DNA of 33,943 nucleotides from Ignavibacteriota bacterium. GTDB taxonomy: Bacteria > Bacteroidota > Ignavibacteria > UBA10030. The position numbers were made by a program, and so were the translations under genes. Under the pieces are notes generated by a model. That model was not told the DNA's origin. It did not search any database and was given only the letters and a program-made list of their open reading frames with translations. Within the stretch, counting starts at the first letter, position 1. Each line of letters begins with the position of its first letter. Below, one piece after another: positions 17,233-25,674 of the stretch. Where the stretch lies: NCBI GenBank assembly GCA_003142575.1, contig PLMS01000113.1, positions 1 to 33,943 of the forward strand, given 5' to 3'.

Positions 17233-19083
17233 CTACACTTCTATAATTTCTGCTTTTTTCTTGGACATACGGTTGCGCTCATTGTGGTCAAGATATTTTT
17301 TACGAAGACGTATGGACTTGGGAGTCACTTCCACGTACTCATCTTCACCAATCCATTCGATTGCCTGTTCGAGCGAAAGCCTCCGTGGTGGTTCAAGCCG
17401 TACTGCTTCATCGGAACCGGAAGCGCGCATATTTGTTAATTGCTTTGTTTTACATACATTGACAACCATATCATATTCGCGCGAATTTTCTCCCACGATC
17501 ATACCGGCATAGACTTTAATACCAGGCTCAATGAAAAAAGTAGAACGGTCCTGTAATTTCCACATTCCGTATGCAACGGAATCGCCGTTCTCTAACACAA
17601 TCAATGAACCGCGTGTTCGGTGTGCAAGTTCGCCTTTGAACGGCTCATATCCTCGAAAAAGGTGGTGCAGAATGCCGGTACCTTTTGTCTGTGTCATGAA
17701 TTCTGAACGAAATCCGATCAACCCGCGTGCAGGAACAAGAAATTCGAGACGCGTGTTGCCTTGATTTTGAAGCATGTGCCGCATTTCGCCCTTACGCTTA
17801 CCGAGATTTTCGATGACAACACCGACATGTTCATCCGGTACGTCAATAATGACGTGTTCAATAGGTTCGCAGACGACATCGGCGATGCGCTTGAGAATGA
17901 CTTCGGGACGCGAGACCTGAAACTCGTACCCTTCACGACGCATCGTTTCAATAAGAATGCCAAGATGCAATTCGCCTCTGCCGCTTACCTTGAATACATC
18001 AGGAGAGTCTGTTAATTCCACCCGTAAGCTGACATTGGAGCGTAATTCTTTTGCCAATCGTTCGCCAAGATGGCGCGTGGTGACATATTTTCCATCGAGT
18101 CCGGCAAACGGCGAATTGTTCACGATAAAGTTCATCGAAAGTGTCGGCTCTTCGATAGCAACAAATGGCAGCGCTGTTGGGTCAGATGCATCGGCAATGG
18201 TCTCGCCGATATCAACATCTTCCATTCCAGCAACGGCGATGATATCGCCCGTACCGGCTTCTTCCACCTCGATGCGCTTCAGTCCTTGAAATGTATATAT
18301 CTTTGTCACGCGAGCATCTTCTACTACTCCATCTCGATGAATAATCTTCATCGGTCCGCCGAGACGAATCTTGCCGCGCGACACACGACCAATGCCCAGA
18401 CGACCAAGATAGTCGTTGTAGTCGATTGTTGTCACAAGCATCTGAAACGGACCTGTAGGATCTCCGGTAGGCGAGGGAACACGATTGATAATTGCTTCAA
18501 AGAGCGGTTCAAGATTGGTACTTTCTTGGTCCATTTCGTTTTTAGCAATTCCTTGTTTCGCAATGCAATAAATCGTGGGAAAATCCAGCTGCTGATCGTG
18601 TGCTCCGAGCGAGAGGAATAGTTCAAATACCTCGTCCAGTACCTGATGCGCACGTGCATCTTTTCTATCAATCTTGTTGATGACGACAATGGGACGGAGA
18701 TCGAGATCGAGCGATTTCTTGAGCACGAACTTGGTACCCGGTAACGGTCCTTCAGCGGCATCAACCAGCAGGAGGACACCATCGACCATTTTGAGTGTGC
18801 GTTCCACCTCGCCGGAGAAATCAGAATGGCCTGGCGTATCCACAATGTTAAATTTATAGATTTCGCCGCTCTTTGGTTGTTTGTACATAACAGCTGTGTT
18901 CTTCGCGAGAATCGTAATGCCGCGTTCTTTTTCTAAATCATTAGAATCCATTACGCGCGTACCCATATCCTGATTGGCACGGAACGTTCCTGTCTGTCTC
19001 AGCATAAAATCTACGAGCGTCGTTTTGCCATGGTCAACGTGCGCAATAATGGCGATATTCCGTATATTTTTGATTTCTTGCAT
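17233..19083 (-). CDS. typA: Ribosome-associated GTPase TypA/BipA
   Basis: A translational GTPase of 616 residues, the standard length. G1 is AHVDHGKTTL (14-23), G2/switch includes RGITILAKN, G3 is DTPGH, and G4 is NKIDR. The elongation-factor-like domain 2, EFG_III-like domains and the characteristic TypA C-terminal domain (LIGFRSEFMTQTKGTG; GMIVGENSRE) follow. TypA helps 50S subunit assembly and growth under stress and cold. The ATG at 19083 is preceded by TTGAGGAAG. A hairpin with a T-run lies only about 20 nt upstream of the start, described separately as a possible attenuator. Confidence 0.96.
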   Translation of the reverse strand: MQEIKNIRNIAIIAHVDHGKTTLVDFMLRQTGTFRANQDMGTRVMDSNDLEKERGITILAKNTAVMYKQPKSGEIYKFNIVDTPGHSDFSGEVERTLKMVDGVLLLVDAAEGPLPGTKFVLKKSLDLDLRPIVVINKIDRKDARAHQVLDEVFELFLSLGAHDQQLDFPTIYCIAKQGIAKNEMDQESTNLEPLFEAIINRVPSPTGDPTGPFQMLVTTIDYNDYLGRLGIGRVSRGKIRLGGPMKIIHRDGVVEDARVTKIYTFQGLKRIEVEEAGTGDIIAVAGMEDVDIGETIADASDPTALPFVAIEEPTLSMNFIVNNSPFAGLDGKYVTTRHLGERLAKELRSNVSLRVELTDSPDVFKVSGRGELHLGILIETMRREGYEFQVSRPEVILKRIADVVCEPIEHVIIDVPDEHVGVVIENLGKRKGEMRHMLQNQGNTRLEFLVPARGLIGFRSEFMTQTKGTGILHHLFRGYEPFKGELAHRTRGSLIVLENGDSVAYGMWKLQDRSTFFIEPGIKVYAGMIVGENSREYDMVVNVCKTKQLTNMRASGSDEAVRLEPPRRLSLEQAIEWIGEDEYVEVTPKSIRLRKKYLDHNERNRMSKKKAEIIEV

Positions 19084-19105
19084 TCTTCCTCAATAGAAAA
19101 TAAAA

Positions 19106-19193
19106 ATGCCTCAGTCTCAACTTTCTTCCTGAGGCATGAGTAAGATACGGAATTTTCATGAGAAAAAAAACCGGGATAGGTTATACTGCCTCA
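19106..19193 (-). promoter_or_regulatory. Terminator-like hairpin and alternative pairing in the typA leader
   Basis: On the minus strand, ATGCCTCA (19130-19137) pairs with TGAGGCAT (19106-19113) across a 16-nt loop and is followed by TTTTTATTTT, an intrinsic-terminator layout that ends about 20 nt before the typA ATG. A further TGAGGCA copy at 19187-19193, earlier in the transcript, could pair with the same TGCCTCA and prevent the terminator. Three matching segments in this order are the plan of an attenuator. Alternatively it is a second terminator for the upstream outer-membrane gene. Confidence 0.45.
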
Positions 19194-19236
19194 CAGTCTT
19201 GAAACAGGTGAAGACAAGGGGGCATCGATCAATAAA

Positions 19237-19265
19237 AAGGCTGATCCTTACGCAGGACCAGCCTT
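19237..19265 (-). terminator. Intrinsic terminator of the DUF6588-type outer-membrane gene
   Basis: AAGGCTGATCCT (19237-19248) and AGGACCAGCCTT (19254-19265) pair at 11 of 12 positions with a five-base loop. On the minus strand the stem is followed by TTTATTG after the final paired Ts. It lies 24 nt past the stop of the minus-strand gene ending at 19289. Confidence 0.8.
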
Positions 19266-19288
19266 GTGGAATACAGTAGATGAATTTT

Positions 19289-20302
19289 TTATCGAAATGA
19301 AATGCCAACACCGAGTGCTGCAACTGGTGTCTTTGCAAAGCTGTACTCAGCTTGTAAGTTTACGACAGCCAACAACAATCGAAGTCCAAGGGTTGCTCTG
19401 GATTTATTTTGGCCTTCAAAAGTCATTTCAGGTATTGTAAACGTTGTTATTGTCCCATCAGGTGTAGTAAACTTGCCGTTAATTTGTGAGAGAGTAAACG
19501 TAGCTTTTTCTAATTGTAAGCCGCCATATACCGTCAAGAAAAGTAACTTTTTACTTACTTCAATACCGAAAGCTGTGCCAGACGCATTGAAGATATCGTT
19601 ATCGTCTTTCGATTTAAAATTCATTTTCTGAGTCATGAAATGAACTGCAACATCGAGAGGAAACATCGGAATCCACCGATCGATATCATAACGGAGGCCA
19701 AAGCCCATAGAGTTGAATTTACCTGCATCGGTGGCTGAAACTGTCGGAATGAATCTGATCATTACTTCCAAACCAAAAGGGAGCCCGATGGCAGCTTGCG
19801 GCATAGGCATCGGCACTGCAGGCAGGTCGAATCCGTTAGGAATTTGGAAAAGGATATCGCTGCCGTTATTTGCTGTCTTATATACATTATAGTAAGCGCT
19901 TGAAGATTTCATCCTCAAATAATATTTTGTGTTCTTATCACCAACCACTGTCGGCACACCGGTAACAACAGCAGCATAATCTGTTCCGGCAGTAAGTGTT
20001 CCGCCAGCAAAACTTAATTGAGGCGGTGTTACAAAATCGTAAGTCTTTTGATCATTGGTAATTTGTGCAAGGCTGACTTTAAGACCGACATCAAATCCAA
20101 GAACGCCGTGTAAATCTGCAGAATGATAGAATTCCGAATTCATATCAGCGGAGAAACCATTGAAGAGCGGATTGATGTAATTCCTAATGTTTGCAGTACC
20201 AACTTTGGCCAATTCCGCAGACAAATCCTGTGCGGTTGCAAGACTGCTTGTTAATCCAACGGCGCATAGAATTACCAAAAAATATCGCACAACGGATTTC
20301 AT
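19289..20302 (-). CDS. Outer-membrane beta-barrel protein, DUF6588-like
   Basis: A 337-residue exported protein. The signal peptide is clear (MKSVVRYFLVILCAVGL then SLATAQ, cleaved near residue 25). The mature part shows alternating hydrophobic strands rich in Gly and aromatic residues (GFGLRYDIDRWIPMFPLDVAVHF; FGIEVSKKLLFLTVYGG) and ends in GVGISFR, a barrel-like C-terminal strand. The pattern matches the DUF6588 family common in Bacteroidota and Ignavibacteria, whose function is unknown. The ATG at 20302 has the strong site AAAGGAGG. It is a single-gene transcript closed by the terminator at 19237-19265. The DUF assignment is from memory of the family and is less certain than the barrel prediction. 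Confidence 0.75.
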   Translation of the reverse strand: MKSVVRYFLVILCAVGLTSSLATAQDLSAELAKVGTANIRNYINPLFNGFSADMNSEFYHSADLHGVLGFDVGLKVSLAQITNDQKTYDFVTPPQLSFAGGTLTAGTDYAAVVTGVPTVVGDKNTKYYLRMKSSSAYYNVYKTANNGSDILFQIPNGFDLPAVPMPMPQAAIGLPFGLEVMIRFIPTVSATDAGKFNSMGFGLRYDIDRWIPMFPLDVAVHFMTQKMNFKSKDDNDIFNASGTAFGIEVSKKLLFLTVYGGLQLEKATFTLSQINGKFTTPDGTITTFTIPEMTFEGQNKSRATLGLRLLLAVVNLQAEYSFAKTPVAALGVGISFR

Positions 20303-20613
20303 AGAAACCTCCTTTTGTCGGTATATAAATTTTCGATGTTCTTATATCAAGAACACACGTTCTTTCTTATTTATTCTAAATATAAGAGAAGATAGCCAAG
20401 AAGCAATGTTTCTCCGATCGGAGTGCCGGGTTCTGTATTGTATGGCGCGTCCTGATTACGAAATATACCGTGAAAGAACTTCTCTTTGGAGAAATGAAGT
20501 TTTTCTCCTATCTTTATTTCACAAAAAGAGTATGTCGGCTCTTTGTTTCAGCGATTATCACTGCTATGGAGCGCCGGCTGTTTTTAGACACCATCTATCG
20601 AGAGGAACGTTCT
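20303..20613. other. Divergent intergenic region upstream of the outer-membrane gene and the Cys-rich gene
   Basis: About 310 nt with no convincing gene. It holds a perfect 12-bp palindrome CTCCGATCGGAG (20412-20423), which might be an operator for either divergent gene. An open frame continues upstream of the Cys-rich gene here, but it lacks a ribosome binding site and a signal peptide at its own start, so I treat it as non-coding. Confidence 0.4.
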
Positions 20614-21000
20614 ATGAAGAAATTATTATTTATTCTTGCACTCGTTTTTGTGGTCGTGGCCTCGCAAACAACAGTTGCACAGGATACATCTGCCGAGAAG
20701 AAAACCGAAAAAGCTGCAAAGAAAGAATTAAAACTGGAAAAGAAAGCAAAGTGCGAGAAAAAAGCTAAAAAGATAGAGTGCTGCAAGGATGGGAAATGCT
20801 GCGACAAGTGCACCGGAGAAAAATGTGACGGTACATGCTGTGCGAAGTGTGCAAAATGCAAGAAAGAGCGCAAAGAAAAGTGTGAAAAAGAAGGCATGGG
20901 AAAGTGCGCAATGGACAGCACGGCGAAATGTGAAAAGCATGGCATGAAGAAGATGAAGAAAGAAGTCAAGATCATCAAGAAGACAACAGAAGATAAGTAG
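20614..21000 (+). CDS. Small exported Cys/Lys-rich protein, possible metal-binding
   Basis: A 128-residue protein I do not recognise as a named family. Residues 1-23 are a signal peptide (MKKLLFILALVFVVVASQTT then VAQ). The mature part is extremely basic and carries 14 cysteines (47, 56, 57, 62, 63, 66, 71, 75, 76, 79, 82, 90, 98, 106), ten of them between residues 56 and 82, in CC, CxxC and CxxxC spacing (IECCKDGKCCDKC; CDGTCCAKCAKC). That spacing is metallothionein-like, but export argues for metal capture outside the cytoplasm or a disulfide-rich role. The ATG at 20614 follows GAGAGGA; a longer upstream frame was rejected. An intrinsic terminator follows 26 nt after the stop. Confidence 0.75.
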   Translation: MKKLLFILALVFVVVASQTTVAQDTSAEKKTEKAAKKELKLEKKAKCEKKAKKIECCKDGKCCDKCTGEKCDGTCCAKCAKCKKERKEKCEKEGMGKCAMDSTAKCEKHGMKKMKKEVKIIKKTTEDK

Positions 21001-21025
21001 TCGTCTGTTTTTTGATCAATGAGAG

Positions 21026-21060
21026 AGCCGTTTCGGGAATACCGGGACGGCTTTTTTATT
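21026..21060 (+). terminator. Intrinsic terminator after the Cys-rich gene
   Basis: AGCCGT (21026-21031) pairs with ACGGCT (21047-21052), with further partial pairing in the loop (CGGG and CCGG), followed by TTTTTATT. It lies 26 nt after the stop of the Cys-rich gene. Confidence 0.8.
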
Positions 21061-21244
21061 GCACAGTTTGAATGTCGGCCGACTTTTCGGTAGCTTATCA
21101 TCGGCCCTGATTGTCCGGATATTCCGTGATAATCGGGGTAAGGTGTTTTCTGGAAGAGTTGATAGTCATCAGGTCATTGTCGATTGCTCAATGCGGATTG
21201 TTGTACCTTGACAATTGAAAAACTGAGAGCTGAAAGAATGTTGT

Positions 21245-24200
21245 GTGATTGAAACCATCCAAAAGAAAATCGCAGAAAGCGAACCGTTCCAACAACTGAC
21301 GGCAGCGGTAGAATCGCTTCAGTCTGGAAGTCCGGTTCAGGTGCAAGGCATCAGCGGTTCGCTGATGGCATTTGTGGCGGTGCATCTCTTTACTGTGCGA
21401 CAATCTCAAATGCTTCTTGTCGTTCCGGATAAAGATCGCGCAGAGCAGCTCCGTGATGACTGTTCGCTTCTTCTTGGCGATTCTGCCGTGCATCTCTTTG
21501 CTTCGGGTCCTACCCATGCAGCAAAACTGCTTGATATGAGCGCACCTATTGCGCAGATGGAAACACTCCGTGCTTTATCGCGTTCCGAACGCGTGCTTGT
21601 GATTGCTTCCGCTGAAGCGTTGACGACGAAGCTCCCGGCACCAAAACGATTTACCGAACGCTCCATTGAATTGGAAATAAATAAGGAATATCCATTCGAG
21701 CAACTAATTCAAAAACTTGCGATACTTGGCTTCGAGAAAAAGGATTTCGTCGAGGAATACGGTGACTTTGCAGTCCGCGGCGGCATTTTGGACGTTTTTC
21801 CGTTTATTGGGGATAATCCGATCCGCTTCGAATTTTGGGGCAATTCGATTGAATCCATCCGTGAGTTCGATGTACTTTCACAGCGTTCCATCCGCAAACT
21901 CCAAACGGCAAGTGTGGTAGCAAGTCTTCGTTCTGATTACACTGATAACACAGATTTATCGCAGATGTCAGATTACACAGATTCGGATAAACGCGTATCA
22001 TTGTTTGAATATCTTATCGGAGATGCGCTTCTCTTTCTTGATGAACCCTTATTAATTGAAAAAGAATTTGATGAACTAGTACAGGAAGGGTACTCAGATA
22101 TTTTTGATTGGAAAACGATAGAAACACAATTGAAGGGTTTTCCAAGAATACTTCATTCCACAATCTCCAGTTTTCAATCCCCAATCTCTCTTTCATTTCA
22201 TGCACACCCTCAACCTCCTATGGGTGGAAGCGTTAGGAGGCTTATTGAGCATGTTCAGAAGTTGTCCGATCAAGACAATACAGTCTATCTCGCCTGTGAT
22301 ACAAAGGAAGAAGGTGAACGTCTCAGCGAGCTGATCGAGGAAGAACTGACAGCACCGGATGAATCGGGAATCAGGAATCAGAAATCACCTGCTCGCCGGT
22401 TAGGCGGGGAAGCCGGAAATCAAGAGCTAGAAAACATTGATCAAACGGTATGGGATGCCGAGAAACATGAAAGTCGGGATGAAGACGATATTCACCAAAT
22501 CGTGAATCTTCCTCCTCTCATCCAATATACTTTCCTTCTTGAAGCTCTCCACTCGGGATTTATTTATCCTGCTGCGAAGATTGCAATTTTTACCGAGCAT
22601 GAAATCTTTGGCAGATTAAAACGGCGTGGTACAACGAAACGAAAAAAGTTCAAGGGATTCACACAGAAGGAACTCCAGCAACTTAAGCGCGGTGATTTCG
22701 TCGTGCATCAGGATTATGGTATCGGGCAATTTGCCGGATTGCAGAAGATTAAAGTGCGCGGTGTTGAAGCGGAAGTGATGAAACTTGTGTACGAAGAGAA
22801 CGATACGCTCTACGTTCATCTCAATTTTATTAATCGTGTAGAAAAATATTCCTCACAGGAAGGTCACACACCGAAGCTCAACAAACTTGGCGGCGCAGAT
22901 TGGGACAGACTGAAATCCAAAGCGCGGAAAAAGATTAAAGATATCGCCCGCGATCTCATCAAACTGTACGCACGGCGCAAGCACGAGCAGGGATTTTCAT
23001 TTGCTCCCGATACACACTGGCAAAAAGAAATGGAAGCATCGTTCCTGTACGAAGACACGCCCGATCAGGCAAAATCAACACTTGATGTGAAACAAGACAT
23101 GGAACAGACATCACCGATGGATCGGTTGATTTGCGGCGATGTCGGTTTCGGCAAAACGGAAGTGGCTGTGCGGGCGGCGTTCAAAGCAGTGATGAACGGC
23201 AAGCAAGTTGCTGTGCTTGTTCCGACAACAATTCTTGCACACCAGCACTTCAAGACGTTTCTCGATCGCGTTGGACGGTATTCGATGCGCGTAGAATCTC
23301 TCACGCGTTTCCGTGCAAAGAAAGAACAAACAGACGTTCTGCAAGGACTCCAAGAGGGTAAGGTGGATATTTTAATAGGCACGCATCGTTTATTGTCAAA
23401 AGATGTCGTGTTCAAAGATCTCGGCTTGCTTATCATCGATGAAGAACAGCGATTCGGTGTGGCGGCAAAGGAGAAATTGCGCCAGCTTCGTGCAAACGTA
23501 GACACTCTTACTTTGACGGCAACTCCTATTCCACGAACATTGCAGTTCTCGCTGATGGGAGCGCGTGATCTGTCGCTTATTAATACACCGCCGAGAAACC
23601 GCATCTCCATTCAGACAGAAATTGCCCAGTTCGATCCCCAGCTTATTCGTGAAGCTATCATGAAAGAACTGCATCGCGGCGGACAAGTGTACTTTGTGCA
23701 TGACCGTGTGCAAAATATTCGTCTTATCCAATCGATGCTCGAAGAACATATTCCGAAAGCACGTTTTCATGTCGCGCATGGACAGATGAAGGGACATGAA
23801 TTAGAAAAAGCAATGATGGATTTTCTGGAGAGAAAGTATGATGTCCTCCTTTGCACAAAAATTATCGAATCCGGCATCGATATTCCGAGCGTCAACACGA
23901 TCATCATCAATCGAGCAGACCGGTTTGGATTAGCAGAGTTGTATCAATTACGCGGACGTGTGGGCAGATCCAATATTCAGGCGTATGCGTATCTTCTTAC
24001 TCCGCCGCTCTCCGTACTGCCGCGAGTAACCCTGCGGCGTTTGCAGGCAATTCAGGAATTTACCGAACTTGGATCCGGATTCAATCTTGCTATGCGTGAT
24101 TTGGAAATTCGCGGTGCGGGCAACTTGCTGGGCGGCGAGCAATCCGGATTTATTCTTGAAATGGGATTTGAGATGTACCAACGCGTGGTAGAAGAAGCAG

Positions 24201-24769
24201 TTGCAGAGTTGAAAGAAGAGGAATTCGGAGAATTGGCCGAAGGGGAAAAGGAAGAAGGGAAACGAAAGAAAACGGAGACAGTCATTGAAACCGATATTGA
24301 GGCGCTTATCCCTGACATTTACATTGAGCATGATGCAGAACGGCTGGACATCTACCGCCGGCTGTACCGGTGTGTTTCTCATGAAGAAGTCCATGCCATG
24401 CGGGGGGAATTACAGGATCGGTTCGGCGAGTATCCAGAAGAAGTGGAACATTTGTTCCGGTTGGTCGAGTTGAAAATAACAACGGCGAGAATTGGTTTTA
24501 CGAAAGTTGAATTAAACGGTGAACTCCTCTCGCTGCATTTCCCGCCGCCGGAAGAAAAAGGATTTTATGAAGGCGATGAAGCGCCGTTCCAGAAAATCAT
24601 GGGACGTATTCACGAGATGCAACAATTTCAACCGCGCCTCAAGCAGGATGGCAAGCAGTTGAAATTAATAGCAAAAATTCCTCTCTCAGAAGAATCCAAT
24701 TTGAGGATGAATGCAATTAACAGATTTCTCGAAGGTATTACTTCCCCTCTCCTCGTAGGAGAGGGATAG
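21245..24769 (+). CDS. mfd: Transcription-repair coupling factor Mfd
   Basis: A 1174-residue DNA translocase that removes stalled RNA polymerase and recruits UvrA. Domains in order: UvrB-like N-terminal module, CarD-like polymerase-interaction domain near 479-545 (LKRGDFVVHQDYGIGQF), helicase core with Walker A GDVGFGKTE near 631-639, IIDEEQRFG near 730, TATPIPRTL, RVGRS, then the TRCF C-terminal domain. The start is GTG at 21245 with only a weak site. Three stretches look repeat-derived: about residues 230-246 (three GATTACACAGAT-like 13-mers), about 372-398 (GGAATCA repeats), and the very C-terminus TSPLLVGEG, encoded by a palindromic repeat that also contains the stop. It sits 12 nt upstream of cho. 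Confidence 0.96.
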   Translation: MIETIQKKIAESEPFQQLTAAVESLQSGSPVQVQGISGSLMAFVAVHLFTVRQSQMLLVVPDKDRAEQLRDDCSLLLGDSAVHLFASGPTHAAKLLDMSAPIAQMETLRALSRSERVLVIASAEALTTKLPAPKRFTERSIELEINKEYPFEQLIQKLAILGFEKKDFVEEYGDFAVRGGILDVFPFIGDNPIRFEFWGNSIESIREFDVLSQRSIRKLQTASVVASLRSDYTDNTDLSQMSDYTDSDKRVSLFEYLIGDALLFLDEPLLIEKEFDELVQEGYSDIFDWKTIETQLKGFPRILHSTISSFQSPISLSFHAHPQPPMGGSVRRLIEHVQKLSDQDNTVYLACDTKEEGERLSELIEEELTAPDESGIRNQKSPARRLGGEAGNQELENIDQTVWDAEKHESRDEDDIHQIVNLPPLIQYTFLLEALHSGFIYPAAKIAIFTEHEIFGRLKRRGTTKRKKFKGFTQKELQQLKRGDFVVHQDYGIGQFAGLQKIKVRGVEAEVMKLVYEENDTLYVHLNFINRVEKYSSQEGHTPKLNKLGGADWDRLKSKARKKIKDIARDLIKLYARRKHEQGFSFAPDTHWQKEMEASFLYEDTPDQAKSTLDVKQDMEQTSPMDRLICGDVGFGKTEVAVRAAFKAVMNGKQVAVLVPTTILAHQHFKTFLDRVGRYSMRVESLTRFRAKKEQTDVLQGLQEGKVDILIGTHRLLSKDVVFKDLGLLIIDEEQRFGVAAKEKLRQLRANVDTLTLTATPIPRTLQFSLMGARDLSLINTPPRNRISIQTEIAQFDPQLIREAIMKELHRGGQVYFVHDRVQNIRLIQSMLEEHIPKARFHVAHGQMKGHELEKAMMDFLERKYDVLLCTKIIESGIDIPSVNTIIINRADRFGLAELYQLRGRVGRSNIQAYAYLLTPPLSVLPRVTLRRLQAIQEFTELGSGFNLAMRDLEIRGAGNLLGGEQSGFILEMGFEMYQRVVEEAVAELKEEEFGELAEGEKEEGKRKKTETVIETDIEALIPDIYIEHDAERLDIYRRLYRCVSHEEVHAMRGELQDRFGEYPEEVEHLFRLVELKITTARIGFTKVELNGELLSLHFPPPEEKGFYEGDEAPFQKIMGRIHEMQQFQPRLKQDGKQLKLIAKIPLSEESNLRMNAINRFLEGITSPLLVGEG
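21934..21982 (+). repeat. Three 13-nt repeats inside mfd
   Basis: TGATTACACTGAT (21934-21946), TGATAACACAGAT (21943-21955) and AGATTACACAGAT (21970-21982) lie in frame in mfd and encode a SDYTDNTD / SDYTDSD stretch. The sequence looks like an intergenic-type repeat that entered the gene without breaking the frame. Confidence 0.7.
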
Positions 24770-24776
24770 GGTGAGG
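24745..24776 (+). repeat. Palindromic repeat forming the mfd C-terminus and cho ribosome binding site
   Basis: CCCTCTCCT (24745-24753) and AGGAGAGGG (24757-24765) form a perfect 9-bp hairpin with a CGT loop, followed by ATAGGGTGAGG. This is the form of a widespread dispersed bacterial repeat. It supplies the last codons of mfd (SPLLVGEG), its TAG stop at 24767-24769, and the GTGAGG that serves as ribosome binding site for cho. No T-run follows, so it is not a terminator. Confidence 0.75.
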
Positions 24777-24781
24777 TTCTC

Positions 24782-25648
24782 TTGAAATCAATATTCGAAA
24801 AAAAAAGCATCACCACTCTTCCCGCCACATCAGGCGTCTATCTCTTTTATGGTGCAGACGATGTGTTGATGTATGTCGGGAAAAGTAAAACTATTCGTGC
24901 GCGTGTGCGCTCGCACTTTGCCGCCAGAGATGAACGCTGGCTGACGAAACGTATCCGACGCATCGAAACTCGCGAAACCGCCGGTGAACTTGGCGCGCTT
25001 CTTCTGGAATCCCGGTTCATTAAAGAGCTTCGCCCGATGTATAATGTCCGTTCGCGGCAGCCGCGGCGTATTATCATCGCGCGGCGTGTTGACAATGAGC
25101 AAGGATATGCGATGGTAAAATTAGAAGCAGTCGATTATCTCGATCTCAAACCGGCTTCTCCTATCCTCGGTATCTTTAAGCATACGACACAGGCGAAGGA
25201 ATTCCTCGACAAGATTTCCAAAACTCACCGGCTGTGCTCAAAACTGCTTCGGCTGGAAACATCGCGCGGATGCTGTTTTCCGTATCACCTTGGACTATGC
25301 GACGGAGCATGTATCGGTGAGGAAGACCCGGCAGCATACAATGCACGTGTGGATGCGGCATTTGAGGCACGCCGTATTATCGCCTGGCCCTTCGATGGTC
25401 CGGTCACAGTTGAAGAAATCTCAAAGGATAAAAAACTTCGCGAAGTGTTTGTAATAGATAACTGGTGCCTGATCGGAGCCGGCAAAAAAAATGATCGTGC
25501 TGGACAAAGCGGCAGTTCCTCTTCTCCGCATCGCTTCGATTACGACAGCTATAAACTTCTCTATAGTTATGTGATGGAAGAGGGAAATAAAGTGAAGATA
25601 CAAAAAAGAGATGCGTCAATCCCTCGAGAGCCTTCTCTCAAGAACTGA
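24782..25648 (+). CDS. cho: UvrC-like GIY-YIG nuclease, Cho family
   Basis: A 288-residue excinuclease-like protein, close in length to E. coli Cho. The GIY-YIG domain is N-terminal: SGVYLF (17-22), MYVGKSKT (30-37), catalytic arginine near 39-43 and the glutamate E76 in LLLESRFIKELRP. A UvrC-like cysteine block follows: C152, then SRGCCFPYHLGLCDGACIGEEDP (C164, C165, C173, C177), the region that in UvrC carries conserved cysteines. The second, RNase H-like nuclease domain and the helix-hairpin-helix of UvrC are missing, so this makes only the 3'-side type of incision. The start is TTG at 24782 with GTGAGG from the upstream repeat. Directly downstream of mfd, probably co-transcribed. Confidence 0.85.
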   Translation: MKSIFEKKSITTLPATSGVYLFYGADDVLMYVGKSKTIRARVRSHFAARDERWLTKRIRRIETRETAGELGALLLESRFIKELRPMYNVRSRQPRRIIIARRVDNEQGYAMVKLEAVDYLDLKPASPILGIFKHTTQAKEFLDKISKTHRLCSKLLRLETSRGCCFPYHLGLCDGACIGEEDPAAYNARVDAAFEARRIIAWPFDGPVTVEEISKDKKLREVFVIDNWCLIGAGKKNDRAGQSGSSSSPHRFDYDSYKLLYSYVMEEGNKVKIQKRDASIPREPSLKN

Positions 25649-25674
25649 TTTCAAATACTCTGTGTTACACCTAT

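Noticed and set aside
20470-20613. N-terminal extension of the Cys-rich protein from an upstream start
   Set aside because: The extension would bury a textbook signal peptide inside the protein, and the ATG at 20614 has its own GAGAGGA.
22209-22249. Palindrome CCTCCTA...TAGGAGG in mfd as another inserted repeat
   Set aside because: The encoded PQPPMGGSVRRLIEHV lines up with a conserved Mfd segment (PQP followed by a leucine/isoleucine-rich helix), so the sequence is probably native and the pairing fortuitous.
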